In this document: positions 33,341 to 44,846 of the stretch, piece by piece
Layout: every line of letters starts with the position of its first letter
Position numbering within the stretch: the stretch's first letter is position 1
DNA from: Labia minor
Lineage: Eukaryota; Arthropoda; Insecta; Dermaptera; Spongiphoridae
DNA length: 64,000 nt
NCBI GenBank assembly: GCA_963082975.1
Contig: OY720347.1
Coordinates: 32,381,398-32,445,397, forward strand
Direction of reading: 5' to 3'
Made by a program: the position numbers and the translations under genes
Notes under the pieces: model-generated
Told to the model about the DNA's origin: nothing
What the model saw: the letters and a program-made list of their open reading frames with translations, nothing else
The model's database searches: none

Positions 33341-35920
33341 TTATTTTAATATAAACTAATAGAAAGATATAAAGAAATTATTATTATAACTATATTTATA
33401 TATATATATATGTGTAGAGAGAAATTACTACTATTTGAAATCTATAAATTTAATTCGCTAATGTCCGTCCATCTTCTCATTTGACTTCGAGAACAATGAT
33501 ATTTTACATGCATTAATATAGGTTTATAGCCGTAAAAAATTAAAAATTGGTTTAGTAGCTCCACAGATTTCTCGAAATTCTATAAAATCAAGTGTAAATA
33601 CGTATATAAATATAAATATATTTATTTATATACAGAACCCCCTACAAGGTGCGAATAATGCCGAAGGTGATCTGAGCAGATAGTTTCTTTTTATTTCTAA
33701 GAATATTATTTTATTCATTTAATTTCTAAAAAAAATCTTTGCAATTTTTTTATATAACCAGCTAATATATAATTTATTTTATCAATATTTCAAAGACACT
33801 TCTTTTAATTTAATTAAATTTCTAGACAAAGAAATTTTAACTTGTGAAATTTCTCAATTAAATTAATCCAATCGCATCTCGCGCAAAAAAACTTCATAGA
33901 TATTTTTTTTAAGACACTCGCTTTATACCTTTTCCATCACCTAACCAATTAATTTTTATCTGATTGAAATGAAAATAAATGAGAAATTTCTTGTTCTGTT
34001 AAAATAGAAAAATTTAAGTGAAAATTCAGTTGATATAAATTAGCATAGTAAATAAATGGAGAATGGTTCAATTTGCTTATTTATTTATTTATTTTTTTTT
34101 TTATAAAAATAGAAAACGATTTTCACCCACCCAAAAGATGACATGTCTAAAACTAATCTGTAAAAAATATATACCCCCGTCGGTGTTGGTTCATGAATAT
34201 TCTAACAAAATTCTTTTATAAATTTGGTTTAATATTTATACCAACTTTCTTGAACTTAAATTATATTCATAAATTTTAAATTGCGCATGGATAAGTGACA
34301 GGGAATTGAGTTAGTAAATAAATAAAATATACTTTATCCACTCATTCAGATAAGTAATTTAAATTTTATTAAATAAGTTTGTAATATTATTACTTTCGGG
34401 TTAGAGATAGTCATAAATTGCATTTATAAAATAAAATTTATTTTATTTTATTATGTATAATTTCTGTATTTAAACAATGAGCCAAGTTAAAAATTATATA
34501 TACAAATGAATAACTAGATAATATGATTTACTCTTTTGATTATCAGAATGACTATTTTGAATAATATTTTTTGCAAATAATAATTTTAAACAGCATGAAG
34601 TAATCAATATTTTATTAATTGACTCTTATAAGTGATTAATTAATTAAATAAATTACAGTTTGTCTGATTCTATTTAATGAAGAGTAATGAACTAGCTAAA
34701 CGAAAACTGATAATTTTCAAGGTATATATTTCTCATCAATTCTCAATTATTCCTCTTTTAATAATGAAAAAAAAATTTCTATTTAAAATAATAAAAATTC
34801 ATATTATTTGATATAATACAATATTTTAGTTTATTTAGGTATTTTAGAATTTTTCACTTCTTTGACTTAGTTACTCCTTATTTCGTATAAATTAATAAAT
34901 CCAAAAAAGTAACTAATTTTAAATATTATATTTGATAAATAAATATGAAAGTACATCAAGAAAATGTTCTTTTTATTCTTCTTTAAGTATAGTGAAATTG
35001 ATTAAACTCTATTCTTTTTCCATTCAAATAATAATAAAGGTAAACTCAAGTGGTCATAAAATCTCTTAATGCCTTGATTGGATAGGGTTATTTCTCATTT
35101 AATCATTCGTTTTTAGCAAAGTAATCTATAACCTGATTTTCTTTCACTTAATTTCACTTTAACTTCATTCTAATATATATCTAGGTATATTTAAAGGGAT
35201 ATATTTTTTAAAAAATCTAATAGCTTTAATTTGGAGTAATTAAGTTTTTTCTATACTAATTATACACATAAGAAATTAATTGAAGATTGTCACATAAGAT
35301 TATTGATAAGCACATTATAAGAAAATAATCATTTTAGTTGTAAATTTAGAAATCGATCAAAATTAGAATCTAAAAATTGGTAATTTTATCTAGAAAGAAT
35401 TTTCAAGAAAAGAATAGATTATTATTTGTATTTTTATTTTTAAAAGAAAAAAATGGAAAATAATGTTGTAATCACTTTGAGTCTCAGGTAATAGAATCGG
35501 TCAATTTTTGCTTGGCTGTGCCCCATGAAGACGCCTCTATATTCCTTGTCTGAATGTTGTTAATTAGAAGAATATTAAATGTGAGTAATTAATAATGATT
35601 TATAAGTGAACATGAAAGCTGGCATTTATTTTAAAACATAATAATAATAATAATCAATTAGGTTGAGAATTAATATCTGTCCTACATTTTTTCAAATTTA
35701 TTAAATTCAATTTTTAAATTCAATTTTATTAAAATTTAATTAATGAAATTATTACAATTTTAAGACTAAATTTAATGATATTCATTTTAAACTATTAGCA
35801 AAATTAGAACATCCTAATTTAATGGCTGGTGAATTATGACTGCCAGCAGACGCAGACAAAGATTTCCTTTTATTAATAGAAGACAAAGGGTGAGAGAAGG
35901 GTTTAGGTTTATTAACGTTC
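33341..35920. other. AT-rich intergenic sequence
   Basis: No gene or repeat boundary was recognised. Short TA, TTTA and AAT runs are present. Confidence 0.55.
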
Positions 35921-36051
35921 TTAATAATTAAATAAATCAAACCCAGGCAACGATTCAGGCAAATAGACCAACCAAGTGATAAAATGATATAAAGCACTGT
36001 TCCAATCAATGTATATAATGTAGTAAAGTAGAATATTCACACTTATCCAAT
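35921..36051 (-). CDS. Possible terminal exon, unrecognised
   Basis: After an acceptor-like ATTTCAG, one minus-strand frame reads 42 codons to TAA, including YIIYIDWNSALYHFITWLVY and LPESLPGFDLFNY. It is rich in Trp, Tyr and Leu and looks like a membrane protein end. The overlapping frame on the same strand (36009-35782) is also open for 75 codons and hydrophobic at its start, so one may be a shadow of the other. No upstream exon was found. Confidence 0.22.
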
Positions 36052-37667
36052 CTGAAATGTTAAATTAATAAAGAATTAATTTATTCTTAAACAAGATTGT
36101 GTTATATTAAATTTATTTATTTATAAGATTGAAGATTATTTATATCATTTTAAAAAGATTAAAATTTAAATAATATTCATTTAAACGTTTCATTTGAAGT
36201 TTAGTCCTAAATCAATAGACTCGAAGTCTTTGTAAGTAAGTATATACGTCAACTTTTTATCCACTCTCTACGATTATTAAAATAATAATGCATATTATAA
36301 TTTTTTTTTTTTGTATTTATAGAACATGTTTTTGGAATTTTTACAATAATTATTCTGTGTGTGTGTTTGTGAACTCAATAGCGTGTCTTTAATCTGATTA
36401 TAATCAAATATAGTAAGTGATAAAGATTTTGTACTAAATCGAATTTCCGGTTCCTTTAGTCGTTGATCATTCAAATTACTTTCTAAATAAAATATTTAAA
36501 AAAAGACACATTTTAATACACAATTATTTTTTTTTAAGAATCACTTCTTTTTTAATTTATTTTATATACTATAAATGTTAACGATGATTAAAATTAAATA
36601 AATTTTAATAAAATAATGAATTTAATATGTCAATTTTTAAAAGTAAAAAATATATACTTTTTTCAAATATTGTATTTTTAAATATACATAATATACATTA
36701 ATTATAATATATTATATAGAGAGTATATATGTATATATATATATCGTATCGTGATTAATCATATTCATTTAAATAATTGGATTTCTAATTTCTCTTTGCA
36801 AGAAAATCCTAAATGAGAAAAGATCCAATAAGAAACAAATGGAATGCCAAGATAGATAAATGTCTGTTAAATATTCAAAAAGATTCAAGGATATTAGTAA
36901 AAAGGATATTGGTCTTTGTAATTGCAAAATTTCAAACTGGACCTACATTATGCATGAGTGGATATTCTTGAATCCGAACTCCTGTCTTAAGGTTCATCTA
37001 ATGCTGTATTAATTATCATCGTTTTCCTGACATTTGATTAATGATTGGTGAGTGTTTAATTACAAAGTGTCGGTTATGAATTGGGCTGACATTGGCAAAT
37101 CGTTTTCGCCTTGTCGTGCCTGATAAAATCTTGTTATTTAATAACTCCTTCAACCCCTTGAATCGATTATTATATATTTCATATCCTGTAATTTATAAGA
37201 CATTCTTTATAATACATATATATGTAGATCTATCTATCTATATATATATGAATATATAGTACATTAGAGCTTCTAAAGATAATAGTTGAAATTCTAAAAA
37301 TAAAATTTATATTGATTAATAATTAATTAATTAAGCATCTTTTTCTCACCCATCTTAATCATTAGTTACAGAATTAATATATACACTAGTAGAATAAAAT
37401 ATGATATTAAGAAGAAGACGTACTAAGAATATATATTATAAAACATTTGGATGCTTACATACAAAATTGTGACTACTAATTAAGATCCCATTGTTTCACA
37501 CATTTGAAAAATTCCTCTTCTCGTAAATCCGTTATCCTGTAACCTTGAAACACTTATCTACTAAATAGTTTTAGTTCTGTCCAAATTTTCTTTCTTTAAC
37601 TCAATTTTTTAATATTTAAATTGATCACTTGTATAGTTTAAATTTACGTTATCTCCATAATAAAAAT

Positions 37668-37823
37668 CTGGAGTGTCTCCACTCGACTATCTCGCAATTT
37701 GAATTGGATTAAATAACATATATTATATATAAATTAAATTTAATTAATTAAATTTTAAAATTAAAATTAATAAATAATATTTATTAACCAGTGCGTGTTT
37801 GGCTCTTTGTTGATGGCACCACG

Positions 37824-37860
<37 letters not shown>

Positions 37861-37974
37861 CAGACAGACATTTTTCTCAACCTTAGTGAAAATGATTCAG
37901 GGACCTTCAAAACAAAATCTCGACATCGAAAATTTTCGTGGTAGCAATACTATCTCTGGCGAGATAGTCAAAAT
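37668..37974 (+). repeat. Family 3 TIR repeat, internally deleted copy 2
   Basis: It has the same left end (CTGGAGTGTCTCCACTCG) and right end (GGCGAGATAGTCAAAAT) as the longer copies. The central ~300 bp are missing, with GATGGCACCACGTCAC running straight into a (CA)n(GA)n(CAGA)n microsatellite at 37825-37870. This suggests slippage or recombination between CA-rich stretches. Confidence 0.8.
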
Positions 37975-39521
37975 TTATATACGTTAAAATTACATGTGTT
38001 AATTAAAAATAATAATAATTAATTACAATAAATAATCTCTATGAAAGCATTTAAAATGTTTTATGTTTACTTCTCCTTCTTTAATGTTTGTCAATGTATA
38101 TAAATATGGTCGTCTAATGATAATGTCAAATGTGATAATATTTGTTAATAAAAATATTTATTATTTTAATTGAACAATAATATGTTACAAATGTTGACAT
38201 CAATTTATGATTAAGGAACAATAAATATAGAAGAATATTTTATTCAAATTTTTATTAATTCATAAAAATAAAATTCATTCGCAACTTTGGCATCTCATTT
38301 TTCCTCATTTAAAATATATTTATCAAAGATAAATATTGTAAAATATGGATAGTAGTTTAAAAATTTATATTTTTTATATTTATTTTAAAATTTATTTTTC
38401 AATTGAATTAAGTTTAATGTTATTTTATAAGTTAAGGCTTCTAATTCTAGGATACGAATAAGTAAATATAAAAAATTATTTAATGCAGAAAAAATAACTA
38501 TTTTTGTGATAAGAAACGCGGCGATTAAAAGAAAATTATATCGTCGATATCTTTTATCAAAATAATTATTTAATCTTATACTGTTTAGTGATAATCTAAC
38601 TAATTGAAATAAGTCTTTAAAAAAAATATTTATTTTAAAGTTTTTTCATTTTTGAAATTTATTATGGGTAAACATTTTATGTTTTATTGAGCGCCATTTA
38701 TTCATGAAAACCTAACACACGAAGAAGGTTTATGTCAAAAAATTTTACTTAAGAAATACCCTTTAAATAATAGTAGTATGCCCTGAAAGTGTTGAATTTA
38801 TATAAATTTTTGAAAAATAAATTTTTTCATTAAATTTAATAAAATAATAATTATAGAAAACAATTATCTATTAACATTTTCAAAAATACAAAAAAATATG
38901 AATAATAATGGATGTTATTTAAGTTAAATCTTTATTTAATATATGATGAATAATAAAAGGGAGAAACCAATTTTGTAATATTTTATTTATTTAACGCTTA
39001 TTAAGCTAAAGTTTCGTTCGAGATTAACTCCTTCTTCAAAGCCTTATCATAGATAAATAAACAATTACAAAAATATCAATGTCTAAATATATGTTAAAAA
39101 TTAATTTCATGTTTATTATTTGAAATATTTTTTAATTATTAATTTGATAATTAACTAAGCAGGTAGCTTATAGTGAACTACTTAAACTGCTGATAAGGGT
39201 TCAGATCTCATCAAGTTCTCATAAATTTATAATAAAATATATTTAATATATTTAATAAATTAAATAAATGTCTATCGTAGCTTAAATGGGCCAATAATAA
39301 CAATAAAAAAAAATTATTATTATAGTTATATATTTGTAGATCCAATTCCTTTTTATTTATTTTTTACCACTTATTACAACAGCCAAACCATCTTTTTTCA
39401 TTAGCAAATTAATAATCATTACAATCTATTCTTTTATATAAACATCAAATATTGTTTTTTCATTATATGATATATATTCATACTCTTATATTTAGATTCA
39501 ACATATATGCATATGAATAGA
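37975..39521. other. AT-rich intergenic sequence with one SINE-like block
   Basis: The only structured part is the tRNA-like block at 39163-39225 (separate entry). I see no gene. Confidence 0.55.
39163..39315 (+). repeat. tRNA-derived SINE
   Basis: GGTAGCTTATAGTGAACTAC looks like an A box, followed 25 bases on by a good B box, AAGGGTTCAGATCTCATC. An AT-rich body and a short A-run at 39300-39311 follow. It is the clearest of several such heads in the window; the one at 41.26 kb shares CTACT-AA-CT and AAGGGTTCA. Confidence 0.55.
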
Positions 39522-39625
39522 GACGGAAAAATGTTATCGTCATTGGGGCGTTGTTGTCGGGTTGTCGGAAAGCCCATTGCCATTGCCCGCCAAAAGTGCA
39601 TTCATGGCGTTTACATTTTTCCGTC
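39522..39625. mobile_element. 104-bp MITE
   Basis: The 13-bp perfect terminal inverted repeats are GACGGAAAAATGT at the left and ACATTTTTCCGTC at the right. The centre is GC-rich (GGGGCGTTG, GCCCGCCAAAAGTGC). A partial relative lies at 54750-54801. No target duplication is obvious. Confidence 0.6.
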
Positions 39626-40354
39626 ATTATACATGTTCGGAGAGCCTGTTCATTAATATTGGTCAAAGAATATATAAATATTTCTTTTAATTTCTAATCA
39701 TCATAAGTACTAACAATAAGTAGGTATATAACCATGAATATAAATATACATGTACATATATCAAAGAGAAATGAGAGATAAACGAATTTAACAATAAGGG
39801 ATTAGCGATATACGATACACATGTCATAAATAAACATGAATTGCATACTGATAAAAGATAAATAAAGTTTGTTTTTGGACTAGCTAACATGAAATTCGTT
39901 TAGTAGGCGGATGCCTTTATTTCGAATGTCATTTGAATGTGCTTGGTTATAATTATAAACTCAATTGGTTTCTATCACCTTTTATGAGCTCTTTGACTCA
40001 CAAATTCTCAATTGAAAGTCAATAAATTATGTTTTCAAAGATCACCATTTATTCAAAAGTTTTAATAGTATTTGCTTAAGCGAATGCTACTACCAATGTA
40101 TGCCATACGTTTTGAAATCTTGAAAAAATCATAATATTTGTTCCCATCATCTGAATATGAGTTCAATTTAACATTTTGAATATTTTGTCTATTTGATTTT
40201 ATTTATTTTACTCATACATTATGAAATATAGTAGATATCACATTTTTCTTTGAAAATCTGTATAATTGTGTAGAAATTATATACGTGTAGAACATAAATA
40301 CTTATATAATCGAACCATAATTAACAAATTACAAAATAAAAATTTCTTTCATAA

Positions 40355-40474
40355 TCTATATATATAAAAGGCTATGTCTGTGTGTCTGTGTGTCTGTCAA
40401 ATACTCAAAAACTACCCGTCCGATTACGGTGAAACTTTCAGGGATTGTTGTGGGCATCCCAGGGAAGGTTTTAA
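40355..40474 (+). mobile_element. Helitron 5' end fragment
   Basis: The first 30 or so bases, from TCTATATATATAAAAGGC onward, are the same as the next element. It then continues AAAACTACCCGTCCGATTAC for 120 bp in all before the complete element begins without a gap. It is an extra left end stacked in front of a full copy, a known pattern for Helitrons. Confidence 0.7.
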
Positions 40475-40946
40475 TCTATATATATAAAAGGCAATGTCTG
40501 TGTGTCTGTCTGTGTTATTGTTTTGTATTTTGTACATATATATGTAAAATAAAGAACAAACAGAAATAAGAAAATAAATTTTAATTAATATAATTTATAA
40601 AAAAAAATAATGTTCATAAACTTAGAATATTAATTATTTAATTAATTAAAATCTACTTAAATAAATGCAAAGAGCCACAAATATATTAGTAAATATATAA
40701 ATAATAATATGAAATAGTCAATAAATCTTACTTATTATACTAGGAAAATTTGTTGTTGATTAAATTAAAATATATTTTCCAAGAAAACAAATACATGTCT
40801 TATCTACTTATACTGATTGAAACAAAATGGATGAAAACCTTTTACATACAGACTTTCAACCAAATACCATGTATCACTCGGGGGTACAGGGGGCGGAGCC
40901 CCCGTCTAGGTGTGAAGAGCGCCTGGAAGGCGCTCGGAGCAGCTAG
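40475..40946 (+). mobile_element. Non-autonomous Helitron (472 bp)
   Basis: The left end is TCTATATATATAAAAGGC, preceded by A at 40474. The right end is CTAG at 40943-40946, followed by T at 40947, so insertion was between A and T. Seven bases upstream of CTAG is the diagnostic hairpin GAGCGCC-TGGAA-GGCGCTC (40917-40935). A second perfect hairpin, GGGGGC-GGA-GCCCCC, lies at 40889-40903. No Rep/helicase is present, so it depends on an autonomous relative. Confidence 0.85.
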
Positions 40947-40968
40947 TAATATATATATACAATATTAA

Positions 40969-41187
40969 CCGTTTTAGTGGCATTGATTTGTACCCATATC
41001 AACTGAAAAATGCCAAGAAAACACGACAAACGTTTTGATGCCATTTAACTTTGTATCTGAAAAAAATGTATTTTCTCCAAAAATTTTACAATTTTAATAA
41101 TTTTTTCGGTGTTTTTTTAATAAAAACTTGTGGCAATTTTAGTTAAGAAGCGCACGAGCGCGATGGCGCTCGTTGGCACTCAAACGG
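40969..41187. mobile_element. piggyBac-type MITE (219 bp)
   Basis: It is flanked on both sides by TTAA (40965-40968 and 41188-41191). The 14-bp inverted termini are CCGTTTTAGTGGCA at the left and the complement of CCGTTTGAGTGCCA at the right. A GC-rich subterminal palindrome, ACGAGCGC-GATG-GCGCTCGT, sits near the right end. It is non-coding and inserted 18 bases from the end of the Helitron. Confidence 0.8.
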
Positions 41188-41252
41188 TTAACATTAACAA
41201 TAATTTCTAAATATTAACATTTATCACTTGTAAATTTTCTTATATTTAGCGC

Positions 41253-41400
41253 GAAACACTGTGGTAAAATGCTGAACTACTCAATCTCTTGTCAAGGGTT
41301 CAATCTTCTCTAAGATCATAAAAATTATAAATTAGATAGTTGAAAAATTTAATATGATTCACAATCTGAGACAAATTAAACCCCGAAAATGAATAAAAAA
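41253..41400 (+). repeat. tRNA-derived SINE
   Basis: ACTGTGGTAAAATGCTGAAC followed by a B box, AAGGGTTCAATCTTC (41296-41310), is tRNA-like. The body ends in an A-rich run near 41393-41402. Confidence 0.45.
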
Positions 41401-41765
41401 ATAATTAAAACAATATTAAGATATATTTTTCTTTTAGGTATATAATCAATTCTGAATAATTGTTTTAATTGAAATTTAATTATAACAATAATTATTAGAT
41501 ATTTAAATGCTTTTAAATTGAAAAAGAGGAATTAACTTGAATATGATTAAGAAAAGAGAGAATAGATTTATATATTTATTAATTATAAGCTTAATTATTC
41601 AATGAGATAAATTTTAATTGTTATTATAAAATTGTATGTATCTTTTAAATGTCAGTCTTCGCATGAGATTTGTTATAAGAATAAATAATTAGAGAGAGAG
41701 AGAAAGTTAAATTACTTATAGCAATTAGGAATAGGTGTTAAAATACCATATAGGTTGTAGAAATA

Positions 41766-41921
41766 AGGTCTGTTGGGATATGCGCCATGTCATTGTTAAG
41801 GGACTACTTGTCTTGCTTGATAGAGAAGCATCGTTAGTTGTTGATGAGTAGGGAATCAGTCTACTGTGTGTGGCTCTGAAGTGAGATTTGAACTTTGCTG
41901 TTCAACCCTACGATACTCTAC
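41766..41921 (-). repeat. tRNA-like SINE on minus strand
   Basis: On the minus strand, GTAGAGTATCGTAGGG and the B box AAAGTTCAAATCTCAC begin a GC-richer block of about 150 bp. Confidence 0.45.
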
Positions 41922-41963
41922 TTTATTCTTCTTCTTCTTTTTCTTCAATTTTAGGTTCTAGAC

Positions 41964-42201
41964 CCTTGATGGCGAACCTTTTTGAGAAGTGGGTCAAATT
42001 TTGATCATTATTTTTTTAGTTCTAGCTCGTGGATCACTAACATTAAAAATTTTAAAATAAAAGTCTCATCGCAAAAATAATCAAATCTTTTAGAACCACA
42101 TTGAAAAAAATTTAAAAATTTATAAAAATCAAAGCGTGGGTCAGTTAAAAAGCTTGGGTGGGTCAGTGTCTGACCCACGGGGCATAGGTTCGCCATCACT
42201 G
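41964..42201. mobile_element. hAT-type MITE (238 bp)
   Basis: It is flanked by a perfect 8-bp target duplication, TTCTAGAC, at 41956-41963 and 42202-42209. The inverted termini are CCTTGATGGCGAACCT at the left and the complement of CAGTGATGGCGAACCTATG at the right. The CAGTGATGGCGAACC type of end is a well-known hAT terminus. It is non-coding. Confidence 0.88.
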
Positions 42202-42639
42202 TTCTAGACTCCACTAAATCGGATAAAATGCCACATAAGGAAAATTAAAAGTACATAAATTTAACAACACTAAGATATGATACCAAATATTTAAGATTTA
42301 GACCACACCTTTTGATAATCCAAAATTATTTTAAAATATTTCATTCTCAAGTTTGAATATTTAATAAAAAGTAAATATTTCTAATGAAAAAATGGAAATA
42401 AGTATAATTTTCTTTTCATTTAATTTTTTAGTTAAATAAAAAAAATATATTAAAAATTTAGGTATATATAGGTAAAGTGTAAATTTTAAAGGCATACACC
42501 TTCTGGTTAATTGTTTAGATTTAGATTATATGCAAATTATACCCTGAAAATAAATACAAATTTACGTTTAAAGTTTAGGCAACTAACTTTGCTACATGCA
42601 ACACATTTCCTCTTTATTATTTAACTTAGATATATATAT

Positions 42640-43841
42640 TGTAAAGGTTTTCTTGGGTTTCTAGGGGGGGGAAGGGGAAGGGGAAAGAATCAATTAAAAA
42701 AAATTAATATAAATAATTTTTTTATTTTAATTAATATTTAATTTAATTTAAATTAAATTGATAAATTTAGAATTAATCAGAAGATAATTAATATTGATTT
42801 TAATATTAATTAATAAATACATTAATTAATTTCTTATATTCCAATCAATTAGTAATTATGATTTAAATTAATAATTGAGGTTTTAAAAGATAATGAAGGT
42901 AGGAGAAATGAGGGGAAAAAATATGGCGTCCTTCTAATTCGACAAGGGTCGTGAATGAAGGAGATAATTTTAATTTGTGGTCCAGATAAAGATATAGCAC
43001 TCAGATAACAGTGATTCCAGCGTGAAATAGAGAAAGAGTTGTACAATGGAAGAGAGTGATTAGCTTATTAGATGTGAACTTTTATAAATTTTATTATAAG
43101 TAAAATAAATAACGTTAGAAAATTTTCTTTCAAGAATCTTTGTTATTTTAAGCAATAAATCATATTAATTAGTTTTACAAATGGTAATAGAAATAATATC
43201 AATTAGTAACAAGAACTTAAATTATAATAAAATAAAAGGAAGGAAATAAAGTCTTATCCGTGTCGTGGTGTGGAAAAGGCGGCTGACATATGATGTCGTG
43301 ATGATTTCCAAGAGGTCCAGATGAGTAGATTTTGTGAGGATCGGAAGAACCAGGTTGTCTTGTGTCTTCACGGGTTGAGATCAATTCCAATATTTAAATA
43401 TTTTGTTTGGAAACGAATGAGAGTTAAAAAGCATTTAGCAACGCAAACATTCTATAAAAGTTGATTGTGCAAAATAGAACACGTCTATTCTCTCTGGTGT
43501 CTCGATAAAGAATAATCTTTCCAACAATATCAATAATCAAAATCAACACTCGGATAAATTCACTCACACTCTCACATAAACACACACAGACCTGGAGTTC
43601 TTCCGTCTCTTTCTAATTCTAATTACAAAGTTGTATTTTAATTAAATAATTTATTTTATAAATTAACTAATTATCTCTCTAAGTGAGATCACATTTCAAA
43701 TTCTTAGAACTATTAAATTATATAATATTAAAATACATAAAAAGAAAGGGATAGAGATATTGGCATTAATAAATAAAAAAAACTTAAATATAAAATAAAG
43801 AAATTATTAAAATTAGGGACTGAATTGAAAATATCAGTACA
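42640..43841 (-). repeat. 3' LTR
   Basis: It is the same sequence as the 5' LTR at a constant offset of 3390 bases. The one difference I found is the sixth base from its inner plus-strand start. It includes a G-run and AAGGGGAAGGGGAAAG near 42664-42687. Confidence 0.93.
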
Positions 43842-43853
43842 TCCTCCACCTTT
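43842..43853 (-). other. Polypurine tract
   Basis: AAAGGTGGAGGA lies immediately upstream of the 3' LTR on the element's coding strand, the expected place for second-strand priming. Confidence 0.8.
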
Positions 43854-44577
43854 GTAAAAAAAAAAAAAATATTTCTTTTGGAGATGAAATGTTCACAAAT
43901 CACAAAAAAATATAATTTTTTTTTTTTTAACATAATTGTTATGAATACTTAAAAAATATTACATTGGCATTTGTATATAACAAAACAACAAAAAACTTTC
44001 AGATATTTGGCCCTTTTTTTTTTTTAAAGAATACCAAATTAATACTGGCAATACAGAGGTTTGATATGGTGGATTCTAAGAAAACAATTTATAAAGAAGT
44101 TAACAAGTAGCAGAAACACAACGAATTGGTTCACACTGACACCCACAGAATAATTATAGTACTCTAACGTGACACATTAAGGTTGGAGCAAGTCTGGCAA
44201 TAATCATATTTAATAATAAGTAATACAGGTCCATTGGAAAATTATCAGTTTCGATTTTCTCATTTCTACTTAAATTTAATTAGAATTCATGTTTCATTCT
44301 TTATTCAATACTTTATTGCTTTCATAGCATTTTATATTCTCTTTAATTATTCATATCTCATTTTCATTTAACATTTGTTTCTCTATAAAAATCCTATTAT
44401 CTATAACATCAAATTCTTCTATATTATTTTTCGCAAATATCAGAAACCTCTCCTTACCATCTCACAATAGAAGCGATTTCAATCATCAAAACAGACTAAG
44501 AGACAGACCCGCTTGGTGGCTCATATGTCAAGGCAAAGTCTTCAAATTACACTTGTTAAAAAAATGACAAAAAATTA
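43854..44577 (-). other. 3' untranslated part of the LTR element
   Basis: It lies between the pol remnant and the polypurine tract. It has long A and T runs (43858-43870, 43917-43929) and no frame of interest. Confidence 0.6.
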
Positions 44578-44745
44578 TTAATTGGAATAAAAGGGTTTCA
44601 AAATCCTCCTATTATACTTGCCGATATTTTTATTTGTGTGAGCGTTCTTAATTTCATAAGTTCTCTCTCCACCATGGAGCTTTTTATTGATTTGAAATGG
44701 TCCTTCGATTTGATTTAACCAATACCAAATCTCTTTAAAACATCA
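44578..44745 (-). pseudogene. Pol carboxy-terminal remnant (integrase GPY/F)
   Basis: After an in-frame TGA at 44745-44743, 54 codons run to TAA at 44578. They read EIWYWLNQIEGPFQINKKL, then GERTYEIKN and YNRRILKPFYSN. This matches the end of Ty3/gypsy-type integrases: the GPF (GPY/F) motif, YEI, and a closing R-LKPF. All other pol domains are missing between the gag stop and this piece. The element is thus a deletion product of a full gypsy-like ancestor and not a satellite of unrelated origin. Confidence 0.75.
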
Positions 44746-44846
44746 GATAATTCAATATTCTTTTAAGGGGGATGGTTAAAAGAAACTTAGAAAATTTTTT
44801 TAAAATTGAAGAAGGCAAAGCAAGGTTTTTATTTACATAAAATTTT

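Noticed and set aside
39478-39666. 62-codon minus-strand frame
   Set aside because: It covers the 104-bp MITE with its 13-bp inverted termini, and the second MITE copy does not keep the frame.
42008-42214. 68-codon minus-strand frame
   Set aside because: It lies inside and across the end of the hAT MITE, and the start codon derives from the target duplication.
42849-43046. 65-codon frame repeated exactly at 46239-46436
   Set aside because: It lies within the two LTRs, so its duplication is explained by the LTR structure and not by selection on a protein.
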